A stretch of 64,000 nucleotides of DNA from Bin5 sp965221345 (GTDB taxonomy: Bacteria; Chloroflexota; Anaerolineae; Caldilineales; Caldilineaceae), in NCBI GenBank assembly GCA_965221345.1, contig CBDCSD010000002.1, forward strand, positions 3,286,001 through 3,350,000, written 5' to 3'. Position numbers and translations under genes: made by a program. The notes under the pieces are model-generated. The model worked only from the letters and a program-made list of their open reading frames with translations, was not told where the DNA came from and did no database searches. Position 1 is the first letter of the stretch. Every line of letters begins with the position of its first letter. Positions 54,979 through 63,544 of this stretch are shown one piece after another.

Positions 54979-55428
54979 GATCCACCGGGATGTCCGGGAC
55001 AGAGAGCAACGCTTCGCGGATTAGTGTATCTGCGTTTTGCACGAACGGCCCTGTCAAAATTGCGAACGGTTCGCTCACACCCGCGGTTGTTGTCAACCCC
55101 TTCGCAGACCCTTTCTTCCCCACAACTTAGATGACAAGTGCGACTCCGGCGTACAGCAGCGACGCCCTGCCTCTGTAATCTTTCTACGAGCAACTGGAAA
55201 GGCACATCGGCTAGTCGGATGAGGTTCAGATGAGGCGGACCACCGCTGGAAAAAGTCGTGGACCATCTGGGGGCCCCGTCTTTCGCCAAGGAGGGCGGGG
55301 CAAAACCTGCGAGGGTCTGGACGACTGCCAGATCAACAACCGAGGGCAGTAACGAGAAAGGATTTCCTTTTACGCTACTGCCCTCGTCTTTGCGTTTGAT
55401 ATACAGAACGCGAACTGCTCTACTTCCT
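54979..55428. other. Region between convergent operons
   Basis: A 450-bp stretch without a gene. Apart from the strong hairpin at 55341-55386 I see nothing notable. Confidence 0.5.
55341..55386. terminator. Bidirectional-type terminator hairpin
   Basis: CGAGGGCAGTAACG (55341-55354) pairs with CGCTACTGCCCTCG (55373-55386) over 14 positions with one mismatch. T-rich sequence (TCTTTGCGTTT) follows on the plus strand. It lies between the convergent SIS and PhyH genes. Confidence 0.7.
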
Positions 55429-56310
55429 TTAGATAGTCTCTTCTACGACCTGCACAGGTACTTTTTCCACCGGAGTCAGTTCGTACTGCTTCCAATGATA
55501 CTGGTACTTGGTCGATTTCCACCCTCTGTAGACCTCCTCCCACGAGAGGCGGTTCTGGTGGGGGGTCAAGACCTTATCCATGACGGGTTCCGAAGCCCTC
55601 TGGTAGCGAAAGTCCACCGAGAGCCGGATTCGGTCGCCGGACAGGTTGGGCAAACCCCGATGCACCGTGTGGCTGTGGAAAAAGAGCACGTCCCCAGCTT
55701 CAAATGGGCTCGATACCCACTCTCCCCCGATCTTTTCGAAGTGGGCGCGCAGTCCTCCGGCGCCGAGTGCTCGGGAGACCGGCAGTACTCCCTTTTTGTG
55801 CGAACCGGTCAGCACGCTCAACCCACCCATTCTGTGCGGGCAGTCGCCCAGCGGCAGCCATGTGGTCCATACATCTGGCGTGCCCTGGATGAGGACAAAA
55901 TCCTGGTGCGGCGGCGTGGTCTGTTCAAGATTGGTCGGAAAGATGAAACGGGCGATATTACTGGGCTGTAGAAGCACATTATCTCCCAGAAGGTTTCCGA
56001 TGACGCTCTGAATCGCCTCGTCGTGTGCAAGCGTGTGGAAAGACTCCAACAGTTGGACCCTGTCGTACACCGGCGAAAACTCCGGCTCTCCCGAAACATG
56101 GGGAGGGTGGTTGGTGATAGTTTCCAAAGGGTCGGTGCCTGCGTCAATCCATCCGACTTCCTGCAAGACCGTGGCTATGTCCCGCCGCGCTTGAAAAATA
56201 GCCTCTTTGTCTACGAAGTCCCGTATAAAGACATAGCCGTCGCGGTCCGCGCGCTGGCAAATGGCCTTGCCATCTTCCCTGATGTCGCTGGAGTCGACAA
56301 ATGGATTCAT
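55429..56310 (-). CDS. Phytanoyl-CoA dioxygenase (PhyH) family oxygenase
   Basis: A 293-residue Fe(II)/2-oxoglutarate-dependent oxygenase. The iron ligands are His135 and Asp137 (TPPHQDFVLIQG) and His217 (HTVHRGLPN); Arg227 or Arg229 is the likely 2-oxoglutarate anchor. I chose ATG 56310, with AGGAGA ten bases upstream; the frame is open to 56520 but that part overlaps the permease gene. It is the last gene of the OppDF operon, 73 bp after the DppC gene, so import and oxidation again go together. It is a third, clearly distinct PhyH in the window. Confidence 0.9.
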   Translation of the reverse strand: MNPFVDSSDIREDGKAICQRADRDGYVFIRDFVDKEAIFQARRDIATVLQEVGWIDAGTDPLETITNHPPHVSGEPEFSPVYDRVQLLESFHTLAHDEAIQSVIGNLLGDNVLLQPSNIARFIFPTNLEQTTPPHQDFVLIQGTPDVWTTWLPLGDCPHRMGGLSVLTGSHKKGVLPVSRALGAGGLRAHFEKIGGEWVSSPFEAGDVLFFHSHTVHRGLPNLSGDRIRLSVDFRYQRASEPVMDKVLTPHQNRLSWEEVYRGWKSTKYQYHWKQYELTPVEKVPVQVVEETI

Positions 56311-56383
56311 CGTCCAATTCTCCTGTTGGCTGAGCAGAGATGTCGGAGTTGCAGTGCGTCTTTTCCGTGCGGTCGTGAACGTG

Positions 56384-57535
56384 TTAGACGTGCGAATAGG
56401 GGTCGGAAGCGTCGCGCAAGCCGTCGCCGACAAAATTGAATGCCAAAATGCTGACAACCACGAACAGAGTCGGTAGCAGGAGCCAGGGCGACAGCGCAAG
56501 AACACGAATCGCCTGTGCATCCTTGAGCAATACGCCCCAACTGATGGCTGGCGGCTGCAAGCCCAGGCCGATGAAGCTGAGCGCCGTCTCTCCCAGGATC
56601 ATCTGCGGAATCGCCAAAGTCAGGCGGGCGATGATGTAACTCATGAATGACGGAAGCAAGTAGCGAAAGATGACACGCAGGTTGCTCGCCCCGTCCAGCT
56701 CCGCCGCGCCGACAAAGTCTTCTTCACGTAAGGCAAAAAAGCGCCCCCGCACTACACGCGCAATACTGGTCCAGCCGACAATCGACAAAATGAGGACGAT
56801 TGCGAAGTAGGTCCTCACCACCGGCCAGTCCGAGGGCAGTGCGATGCTCAGGGCCATCCACAGCGGCAGCGTCGGCAGCGCGCGCAATGACTCGATCACA
56901 CGCTGGATCACCATGTCCACTGTGCCGCCCAGGTAGCCCGACAGCCCGCCGAGGAGGATGCCGAGGAAAAAGCTCATGGCAACGCCCACCAGCCCAATCG
57001 TGAGCGAGATACGGCTGCCAACGATTATACGCGTGAACAAGTCACGACCCACGGTATCTTGCCCCAGCAGCGAAAGGCGGGCCTCTGGGTCCTGCAGGCC
57101 GAACAAGTGAATCTCGCTCTCGAACAGACCCCACAGCTTGTACGGGTCGCCGCGAACGAACAACCCCAGCGGCTGCATCACAGTCTCATCTTCTACGTAA
57201 ACCGCGGCGTAGGTGACTTTGTCCAGGGTCTTCTCGAAAGGATGCACAAAGGGACGCAGGTGAAAGCCCCCATCGGGGTCGATGAATCGAATACGGTGCG
57301 GAGGCGCAAGCGTTAACTCTTCTCTGAAGTCGTACGGGTCGTATGGGGCAACGAATTCTGCAAAGACGGCAACAAAATAGAAGAGCCCAAGCAGGACTAA
57401 AGAGATGACTGCCAGCTTGTGCTTCAAAAAGCGCCAGCGGATCAACTGCCACTGTGAAGCTACGAGAAATCGTTGGTCCGTCTGTTCTGCGGCGGCGACC
57501 CTTTCAAAAGGCGCCGCGCCCGCGGCTTGCGTCAT
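56384..57535 (-). CDS. ABC transporter permease, DppC/OppC family (extended)
   Basis: A 383-residue DppC-type permease, about 80 residues longer than usual because of an extracytoplasmic insert between helix 1 and the GRDLFTR signature (RIRFIDPDGGFHLRPFVHPF region, about residues 82-150). The EAA loop GASNLRVIFRYLLP and the C-terminal FVGDGLRDASDPY are intact. Long inserts of this kind are known in permeases that accompany large family-5 binding proteins. Its ATG overlaps the oppF stop (ATGA). Confidence 0.92.
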   Translation of the reverse strand: MTQAAGAAPFERVAAAEQTDQRFLVASQWQLIRWRFLKHKLAVISLVLLGLFYFVAVFAEFVAPYDPYDFREELTLAPPHRIRFIDPDGGFHLRPFVHPFEKTLDKVTYAAVYVEDETVMQPLGLFVRGDPYKLWGLFESEIHLFGLQDPEARLSLLGQDTVGRDLFTRIIVGSRISLTIGLVGVAMSFFLGILLGGLSGYLGGTVDMVIQRVIESLRALPTLPLWMALSIALPSDWPVVRTYFAIVLILSIVGWTSIARVVRGRFFALREEDFVGAAELDGASNLRVIFRYLLPSFMSYIIARLTLAIPQMILGETALSFIGLGLQPPAISWGVLLKDAQAIRVLALSPWLLLPTLFVVVSILAFNFVGDGLRDASDPYSHV

Positions 57536-58620
57536 GCGCTTCCTCTTTCTTCACGCTTTATACCCCCTGCGATTCCCGACAGCTCAAGTTTTTCCGCAAA
57601 GTGGCAGGCCGAAAAGTGCGAAGGCCCTTCCCTTCCGCCGACGTCGATCAACTCTGGCCTCTCGTGCCGGCATTGGTCCTCAGCATAACGGCAGCGGGGA
57701 TGAAATGCGCAGCCGCCCGGCAGGTTGCCGGGGTCGGCCACTTCGCCCGAAAGCACGATCCGCGCTCGATGCTTGGTGTCCGGATCGGGATTAGGCGCAG
57801 CCGAGATCAATGCCTCGGTATAAGGGTGCCTGGGACTTGTGTAAAGCTCCTCTGTTTCGCCGGTCTCCACAATCTTACCCGCATACATCACCGCCACTCG
57901 GTCTGCCTCGTACTTCACCACCGCCAAATTGTGTGCCACGAAGAGATAAGTGAGGCCGAGTTGGTTCTGCAACTCCTTCATGAGATTCAGAATCTGTGCT
58001 TGAACGGACACGTCAAGCGCCGACACAGCCTCATCCGCAATCACAACTTTGGGCGATAAAGAGAGGGCGCGGGCAATGGCAATACGCTGGCGCTGACCTC
58101 CGCTGAATGCGTGCGGATAGCGGTTCATCGTCGATGGATCGAGGCGTACCAGGCGCAGCAACTCCGCCACTCGCTCCTGTAACTCATCCTTGCTCTTGAC
58201 CATGCGATGAATCACTAGCGGCTCGCCGATAATCTGGATCAGGGTCATACGCGGATTCAGCGATGAGTATGGGTCCTGATAGATCATACGGATGTTGCGC
58301 CGCGCTTCCTTCAGCTCCCCTTTCTCCATCTGTGTGAGATCTATCGGCGCCGCGTCCCCGCTGCGGAACAGGACCTGCCCCGCGGTAGGTCGTTGCGCCT
58401 GGATGATGCAGTGTCTGGTTGTCGTCTTGCCGCAACCGCTCTCTCCAACCAGGGCCAAGGTTTCACCCTCATTCAGGTCGAAGTTCACATCATCCACGGC
58501 CTTCACCAAGCCAACCTGCCGGCGCAGAAAGCCCGTCTCAATCGGAAAATACTTGACGAGGTTGCGTACTGAGATTATTGCCCGCTCGTTCATGCTTCCG
58601 CCGTTCGTGGTCTCTGTCAT
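57532..58620 (-). CDS. oppF: Oligopeptide-type ABC transporter ATP-binding protein, OppF family
   Basis: A 362-residue ATPase. Walker A is GESGCGKTT, the signature FSGGQRQRIAIARAL and Walker B KVVIADEAVSALDV are intact. The C-terminal oligopeptide-transporter extension carries the cysteine-rich HPRCRYAEDQC, which in OppD/F proteins can bind an iron-sulfur cluster. I chose ATG 58620 because it overlaps the oppD stop (ATGA). It may serve other permeases in this window that lack ATPases. Confidence 0.95.
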   Translation of the reverse strand: MTETTNGGSMNERAIISVRNLVKYFPIETGFLRRQVGLVKAVDDVNFDLNEGETLALVGESGCGKTTTRHCIIQAQRPTAGQVLFRSGDAAPIDLTQMEKGELKEARRNIRMIYQDPYSSLNPRMTLIQIIGEPLVIHRMVKSKDELQERVAELLRLVRLDPSTMNRYPHAFSGGQRQRIAIARALSLSPKVVIADEAVSALDVSVQAQILNLMKELQNQLGLTYLFVAHNLAVVKYEADRVAVMYAGKIVETGETEELYTSPRHPYTEALISAAPNPDPDTKHRARIVLSGEVADPGNLPGGCAFHPRCRYAEDQCRHERPELIDVGGREGPSHFSACHFAEKLELSGIAGGIKREERGSA

Positions 58621-59672
58621 TCGAGACTCTCCCGGCCCCCATACAGGTAGCAACTCACTTCGTGACCGTTTCCTATTTCAGTGAGCGGCGGGTCGCGTTG
58701 CTCGCACACGCCGGCGATGTAGTCGGGGCAGCGAGTGTGAAACTTGCATCCGGTGGGCATTGCGTAGGGACTGGGCACCGTCCCCTCAATCGGTTCGATT
58801 TCCACTCGGCCCGGTTCCATCTTCGGGATCGATGCCAGTAGGCCTCGCGTGTAAGGATGCTGTGGACGATGAAAGACATCCTCCACCGTTCCGTGCTCCA
58901 CCTCTTTGCCCAGATACATGATCATCACCCGGTCCGTCAACTCAGCAATTACGCCCAGATCGTGCGTGATCATTATGATCGCCATGCCCAGTTCCGCTTG
59001 GATGTCCCGCAGCAGTTCGAGCATCTGAGCCTGAATCGTAACATCCACCGCCGTCGTCGGCTCATCAGCTATCAGCAGTTTGGGCCGGCAGGCCAGCGAA
59101 AGCGCCACCATCGCCCTTTGACGCATGCCACCGCTCAGATTGAACGTGTACTCGTCGATGTTCCTTGCTGGATTTGGCATGCCGACTCTCCGCAACATCT
59201 CAACGGCCTGGTCGTGTGCCTCTTCTTTGCCAACACTCTGATGAATACGAATCGTCTCGATGATCTGGTCGCCGATGGTATGCACAGGGCTGAAAGAGGT
59301 CATCGGCTCCTGGAAGATCATTGCAATCTCTTTGCCCCGTATGTCCCTGAGTACCCTGCCATCGGCATCTTCACTGACAAGATCAACTGTCCGATCGCCG
59401 TAGCTAAAGAGGATTTCTCCTCCTACAATCTTGCCGTTCTTGGGAAGGATGCGCAGAATCGACTGGCTGGTCACGCTCTTTCCGCAGCCGCTCTCCCCGG
59501 CGATGCCGAGAATCTCTCCAGGCTTGATGTCGAAACTGACGCCGTCTACAGCCTTGACAACCCCTTCGCGTGAGAAAAAGTGGGTCTGCAGGTTGCGCAC
59601 AGAGAGCAGAGATTCTGTTGCCGAAGGAGCCGGTCTTTCAACGACGGTGTCGCTAGTTTGACTCGTAGTCAT
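58617..59672 (-). CDS. oppD: Oligopeptide-type ABC transporter ATP-binding protein, OppD family
   Basis: A 351-residue ATPase. Walker A is GESGCGKSV, the signature LSGGMRQRAMVALAL-like (here NLSGGMRQRAMVAL) and Walker B KLLIADEPTTAVDV are present, as is the C-terminal CKFHTRCPDYIAGVCEQ extension with four cysteines. It overlaps both neighbours by ATGA: dppB upstream and oppF downstream. The pair OppD/OppF is the only family-5-type ATPase set in the window. Confidence 0.95.
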   Translation of the reverse strand: MTTSQTSDTVVERPAPSATESLLSVRNLQTHFFSREGVVKAVDGVSFDIKPGEILGIAGESGCGKSVTSQSILRILPKNGKIVGGEILFSYGDRTVDLVSEDADGRVLRDIRGKEIAMIFQEPMTSFSPVHTIGDQIIETIRIHQSVGKEEAHDQAVEMLRRVGMPNPARNIDEYTFNLSGGMRQRAMVALSLACRPKLLIADEPTTAVDVTIQAQMLELLRDIQAELGMAIIMITHDLGVIAELTDRVMIMYLGKEVEHGTVEDVFHRPQHPYTRGLLASIPKMEPGRVEIEPIEGTVPSPYAMPTGCKFHTRCPDYIAGVCEQRDPPLTEIGNGHEVSCYLYGGRESLE

Positions 59673-60655
59673 ACCGCCCCCCGAATGCGCGGATCCACGA
59701 TCGCAAGCAGAATGTCCGACAGGAGCGTGCCAACGAGCGTTAGGATGCCCAAAATCATTATGATACTGGTCGCCAAAAACATGTCCTGCTGGAGCAGTGA
59801 ACGCAATAGCACCGGAGCAATGGTTGGCAGTCCCAGAACCAATGAAACCAATACCTCGCCCTCCACCAGCACTGGCAATAGCCAGCCAACCGTACTTATC
59901 ACAGGATTGATTGCAATGCGCAACGGATATTTGTATAGCAACTTCGTCGGCTTGACCCCACGCGCTCGCGCCACTGTGACGTACTGCTTGGGCAACTCGT
60001 CCAGCAAATTAGCGCGCATCGTCCTGATCAGTTCCGCAGTGCCCGCAGTGCCGACGATAAGAGCCGGCAGCCAGATGTGGCTGACCAGGTCAAGAAACTT
60101 CGCCAAACCAAATGGGGCATTCTGCATTTCCGGCGAATAAAGACCTAGCGCAACGTTGCCTGTCCATTTGAACAGCAGCCATAACCCTACCAGCGCCAGC
60201 AGAAAATTGGGCGTGGCCACTCCCAGAAAACCGATAATCGTAAATGAATAGTCCGCCAGCGAATACTGTTTGGTAGCCGACAGGATTCCGATGGGGATGC
60301 CGATCGCAAAGACCAGAATCAACGAGAGCAGCGAGATGGTAAAGCTGGACGGCAAACGCTGGGCGATGACATTCACAACCGGTTCGCGGTAAATCATTGA
60401 ATAGCCGAGATCACCTTCTATAAAGCTGCTGACCCACTTAAAATACTGGACGTAGATCGGTTCACCTAGTCCATAGCGCGCCCTAAGTGAATCGATTAGC
60501 TCAGGCTCGATGATATCGCCCTGCGCTTCCAGACCCGCGATGTAGGAGCTTACGAAGTCGCCGGGCGGAGCCTGGATGATGATAAATCCAATCACACTGA
60601 TAAAGATCGTCACTGGAATCATGACGACCAATCTTCTCACGATGTATAACAGCAT
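59669..60655 (-). CDS. ABC transporter permease, DppB/OppB family
   Basis: A 328-residue permease with the DppB start YIVRRLVVMIPVTIFISVIG (first helix, about residues 4-23). The EAA loop TVARARGVKPTKLLYKYPLR is present, and the C-terminus reads DILLAIVDPRIRG. It lies 70 bp after the binding protein gene, separated from it by a perfect hairpin, and overlaps oppD by four bases. Confidence 0.93.
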   Translation of the reverse strand: MLLYIVRRLVVMIPVTIFISVIGFIIIQAPPGDFVSSYIAGLEAQGDIIEPELIDSLRARYGLGEPIYVQYFKWVSSFIEGDLGYSMIYREPVVNVIAQRLPSSFTISLLSLILVFAIGIPIGILSATKQYSLADYSFTIIGFLGVATPNFLLALVGLWLLFKWTGNVALGLYSPEMQNAPFGLAKFLDLVSHIWLPALIVGTAGTAELIRTMRANLLDELPKQYVTVARARGVKPTKLLYKYPLRIAINPVISTVGWLLPVLVEGEVLVSLVLGLPTIAPVLLRSLLQQDMFLATSIIMILGILTLVGTLLSDILLAIVDPRIRGAV

Positions 60656-60673
60656 CGGTCTTAACTCATAATC

Positions 60674-60697
60674 GGGAGGCCACCGCAGTGGCCTCCC
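60674..60697 (-). promoter_or_regulatory. Perfect intercistronic hairpin between binding protein and dppB
   Basis: GGGAGGCCAC and GTGGCCTCCC form a perfect 10-bp stem with a 4-nt loop. On the minus strand no T-run follows. It lies between the binding protein stop (60726) and the dppB start (60655), where such hairpins typically protect the upstream mRNA or attenuate transcription. Confidence 0.65.
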
Positions 60698-60725
60698 TTA
60701 GTTTCAGATGAACGGCTTGGGTCGT

Positions 60726-62790
60726 TTACTCAGAACGGTAGGCCCATGTCTCAGGAGCGGCGTAGTACCACTCTGGGGCTACCGGGTTGGGAATGTTGTA
60801 CATGCGGCCCGAGAATACAGCGTACCAAACCGCTTCCACGTCGCCAGGCTGCTTGATCGAGCCGATGACCCACAGGTTGTCCTGGTGAATCTTATACATT
60901 TCGGCCTCGAGGTCGAAACGTATCTGCCCATCCGGCTCGGCGATGAACTCTTCGAAGATCTCGTAGAGTCGCTTGACGTCGTCCGGGGGTTCTTCGCCCT
61001 CGGCGCCGCCGGACATGACATACTGCGCCCACGGCGGATTCACCAGCCAGTTATTGCTGATTGGCATCGGTTCGCCGCGCATGGCGCCTATGATCGGGGC
61101 CTGGCCCGCCCAGTTCACAGGGCGAACCTGGAGCTCATAGTCGCCGGCCAACCGTCGTTCCGAATGCAGCTGACCTTCCAACGGAACGACAGTTGTCTTC
61201 AGGCCAATGTCTTCCCAGCCCTGTGCGATCAGCTCGGCGATGGGAACCTGCTGCACCCAGCCGGTATGTACCTGAGCCGAAAGCTCAAAGGGTCGACCAT
61301 CGGGCAGCAGGCGCTGCGTCTGGTCCTCATTCCAGGTCAGGCCCAGGCCATCCAGGATCTCGTTTGCGCGATCCACGTCGTGCTCGGTGTGCAGCTTGAA
61401 GCCCGGGTCGGCGCTGTTAAAGACAGATGCATCTGGCGGCGCAACCTGCGAAGGCTTGTACAGGCCGTTGAAGACGACCTCGTTGATCCTGGCGCGGTCG
61501 TAACCAATCGACAGCGCGACGCGGAACTCCTTGTTGCGGAACAAGTCACGCAGAACCTCGTCGTCAATCGACATGTTGAACGTAACCACGCCCAGCACGT
61601 CCGACCAGCCGAACTGAGGCAGCACTCTGTAGCCGCCGCTCTCCTCGTTCTGCTTGAGGACCGGATAGTTGGTCAGGTAACCCAGCGTATACGGGTTCAT
61701 GTAGTCGGTCTGGCCAGCGATAACGTCCAGCAGAATCGCTTCGCGGTCGCCCAAGTTGGGGCGGTTGATTTTGTCTACATAAGGCAACTGGTTGCCGGCG
61801 ATGTCGATCTTCCAGTAGTAGGGATTCCGCTCCAGCTCCTGCACCGGCACACTGGCGCCGCGCGTAACGGCCTTCCATGCGAAGATTGTCGGTTCGTCGG
61901 GATTGCCGTACCAGTCGTGTTCGGCCTGGAACAGTTCAACCCAGTTCGAGAATCCCTTCTCCTCGGCAATCGCATTCACATCGTCCGCATCGGTGTAGTC
62001 AGGATGGAACTGCTTCAAGTAATGGGCGGGCGCATACGGCATCGGGCGCCAGCGATTGAGGCGTTCGAGCAGCACACCGTAAGGAGCCTTAAACTCCATC
62101 ACAATGGTGTTCTCGTCGACCTTGGTGACCGTGCCCATTTCGCCGCCAACCTTCATATTGTTGACGCCGTTCGGGTTCAGCTCTTCGTTCGCCGCAATCG
62201 CCTCGTACCAGAATACGAAGTCGTCGGCGCCAAACGGCTCGCCGTCAGACCACTTGATGCCGGGGCGAATCGTGAACGTCGTCGAGAGTCCGTCCGCGCT
62301 CGTCTCAGCGTTCATGAACACGTGGGGCAGTACGCCCTGCATGTTCGAGCCGTACACGTGCGGGAACTCGCGCAGCAGGTCTTCGAGGAAGTCGAAGTTG
62401 CCTTCGTGCGAATTCCGCATCGTGCCGCCGTATTCGCCAACCTGGTCGGCGGGCTGCATCACCAGCGGCTCATCCGGCAGCCGCTCTTCGACCGGAGGCA
62501 GCGAACGGTCGGCCACCATCGCATCCAGCATCGGAGACTGCTGGAACGATGTGATCTCGTTCCCGGTAGCTGCTTCATAGTCGGCAATCGTATTATACTG
62601 CTCGACTTGCCCAGTGAATTCGACCATCATGCTGTCATCGGCCATGGTCTCATCTTCGGACGCAGCCTATTCTTCTATCTATCGCGGGCTCCGCGGTCAT
62701 CTCGGCTTCCTGTGACTGTCCACTACCACAACCGGCCAACACAAGCCCAAGAATGATAAAGAGACTCGCGACTAACCTGAACTGCTTCAT
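60726..62790 (-). pseudogene. ABC transporter substrate-binding protein, family 5 (frameshifted after the signal peptide)
   Basis: The mature domain (60726-62645, 639 residues) is a long family-5 binding protein with FTIRPGIKWSDGEPFGADDFVFW-type blocks (core quoted). It lacks a signal peptide. A lipoprotein signal with lipobox LAGC (Cys21) is encoded just upstream in another frame, 62650-62790, starting MKQFRLVASLF and preceded by the strong site AAAGGAGGGA. The two frames differ by one base: the signal frame stops at TGA 62650-62652, and the mature frame has a TAG about ten codons before its ATG. Skipping one base between these stops would restore a normal preprotein. It may be a true mutation, a programmed shift or a sequence error. 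The gene leads the OppBDFC-PhyH operon. Confidence 0.8.
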
Positions 62791-63223
62791 TTAGATTCCC
62801 TCCTTTAGGGATGTGGTAAAGAAATGATTGGACACGGTAGTTGCGTGCGGCCGGAAACTGGTCGCGGACCGCCAACTACCTGAATCAGTTATGAAAAAAC
62901 AATCTGATTTGGGCTGTTATTCAGAGGGAGTACGCCTTGTTTCCTTCAAGAGCGGCGAGTTTGTCAAATTTCGGGAGCCTTGGAAACGCACTTTGACAAC
63001 TGCCAGAATTCAACTGTTCCGGTCCAGAATCGGGGCCGCACTTGGACTTTTGCAGGGCCGCCCCATTTCGAAGTGATGAAGTTCGCGATTCGGGAGCGCC
63101 AACCTGCGGACATTCCCAAAAAGCAGGATTTGCGTTGAATGACAGGCGCGCGGCCGCAGGTGCTTCCACCGCTTTCCAAAACATTCATCCCCCAATAGAC
63201 TGCGAAGTAGGAAAAGAAGAAAG
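62791..63223. other. Upstream region of the OppBDFC operon
   Basis: A 433-bp stretch between the binding protein start and tRNA-Leu, without a gene. It contains an interrupted hairpin at 62837-62880 that would lie in the leader of the leftward operon. No good minus-strand promoter was found. Confidence 0.45.
62837..62880 (-). promoter_or_regulatory. Interrupted hairpin in the binding protein leader
   Basis: GGTAGTTG (62837-62844) pairs with CAACTACC (62873-62880), and an inner GCGGCC/GGACCGC stem with a bulge extends it. It lies about 50 bp upstream of the ATG at 62790. It may be a leader structure or a divergent operator. Confidence 0.4.
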
Positions 63224-63307
<84 letters not shown>

Positions 63308-63544
63308 GGCAGCCCATTGTAGAAAATCCTCCAAGCAGTGTCAACTCAGAGCGAGGTCACATTGCGTCCCAATCGCGTGCGCACCGGAAACTTCCACATT
63401 GCGACTTAGGATGACCCGGCCTCCCTTTGCCAAGAGGAACAGAGAGTCTGGCAGCATGGCCAGGATAGGAAGACTTACTCAAATCCATCCTTGGGGCCAG
63501 AGATCCAGATTGTGAAACCACCTTTCCCAACCATCATCGCACTC

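Noticed and set aside
60708..62756. 682-codon open frame on the plus strand
   Set aside because: It lies fully antisense to the family-5 binding protein, whose protein matches a known family; the antisense product has no recognisable domain.
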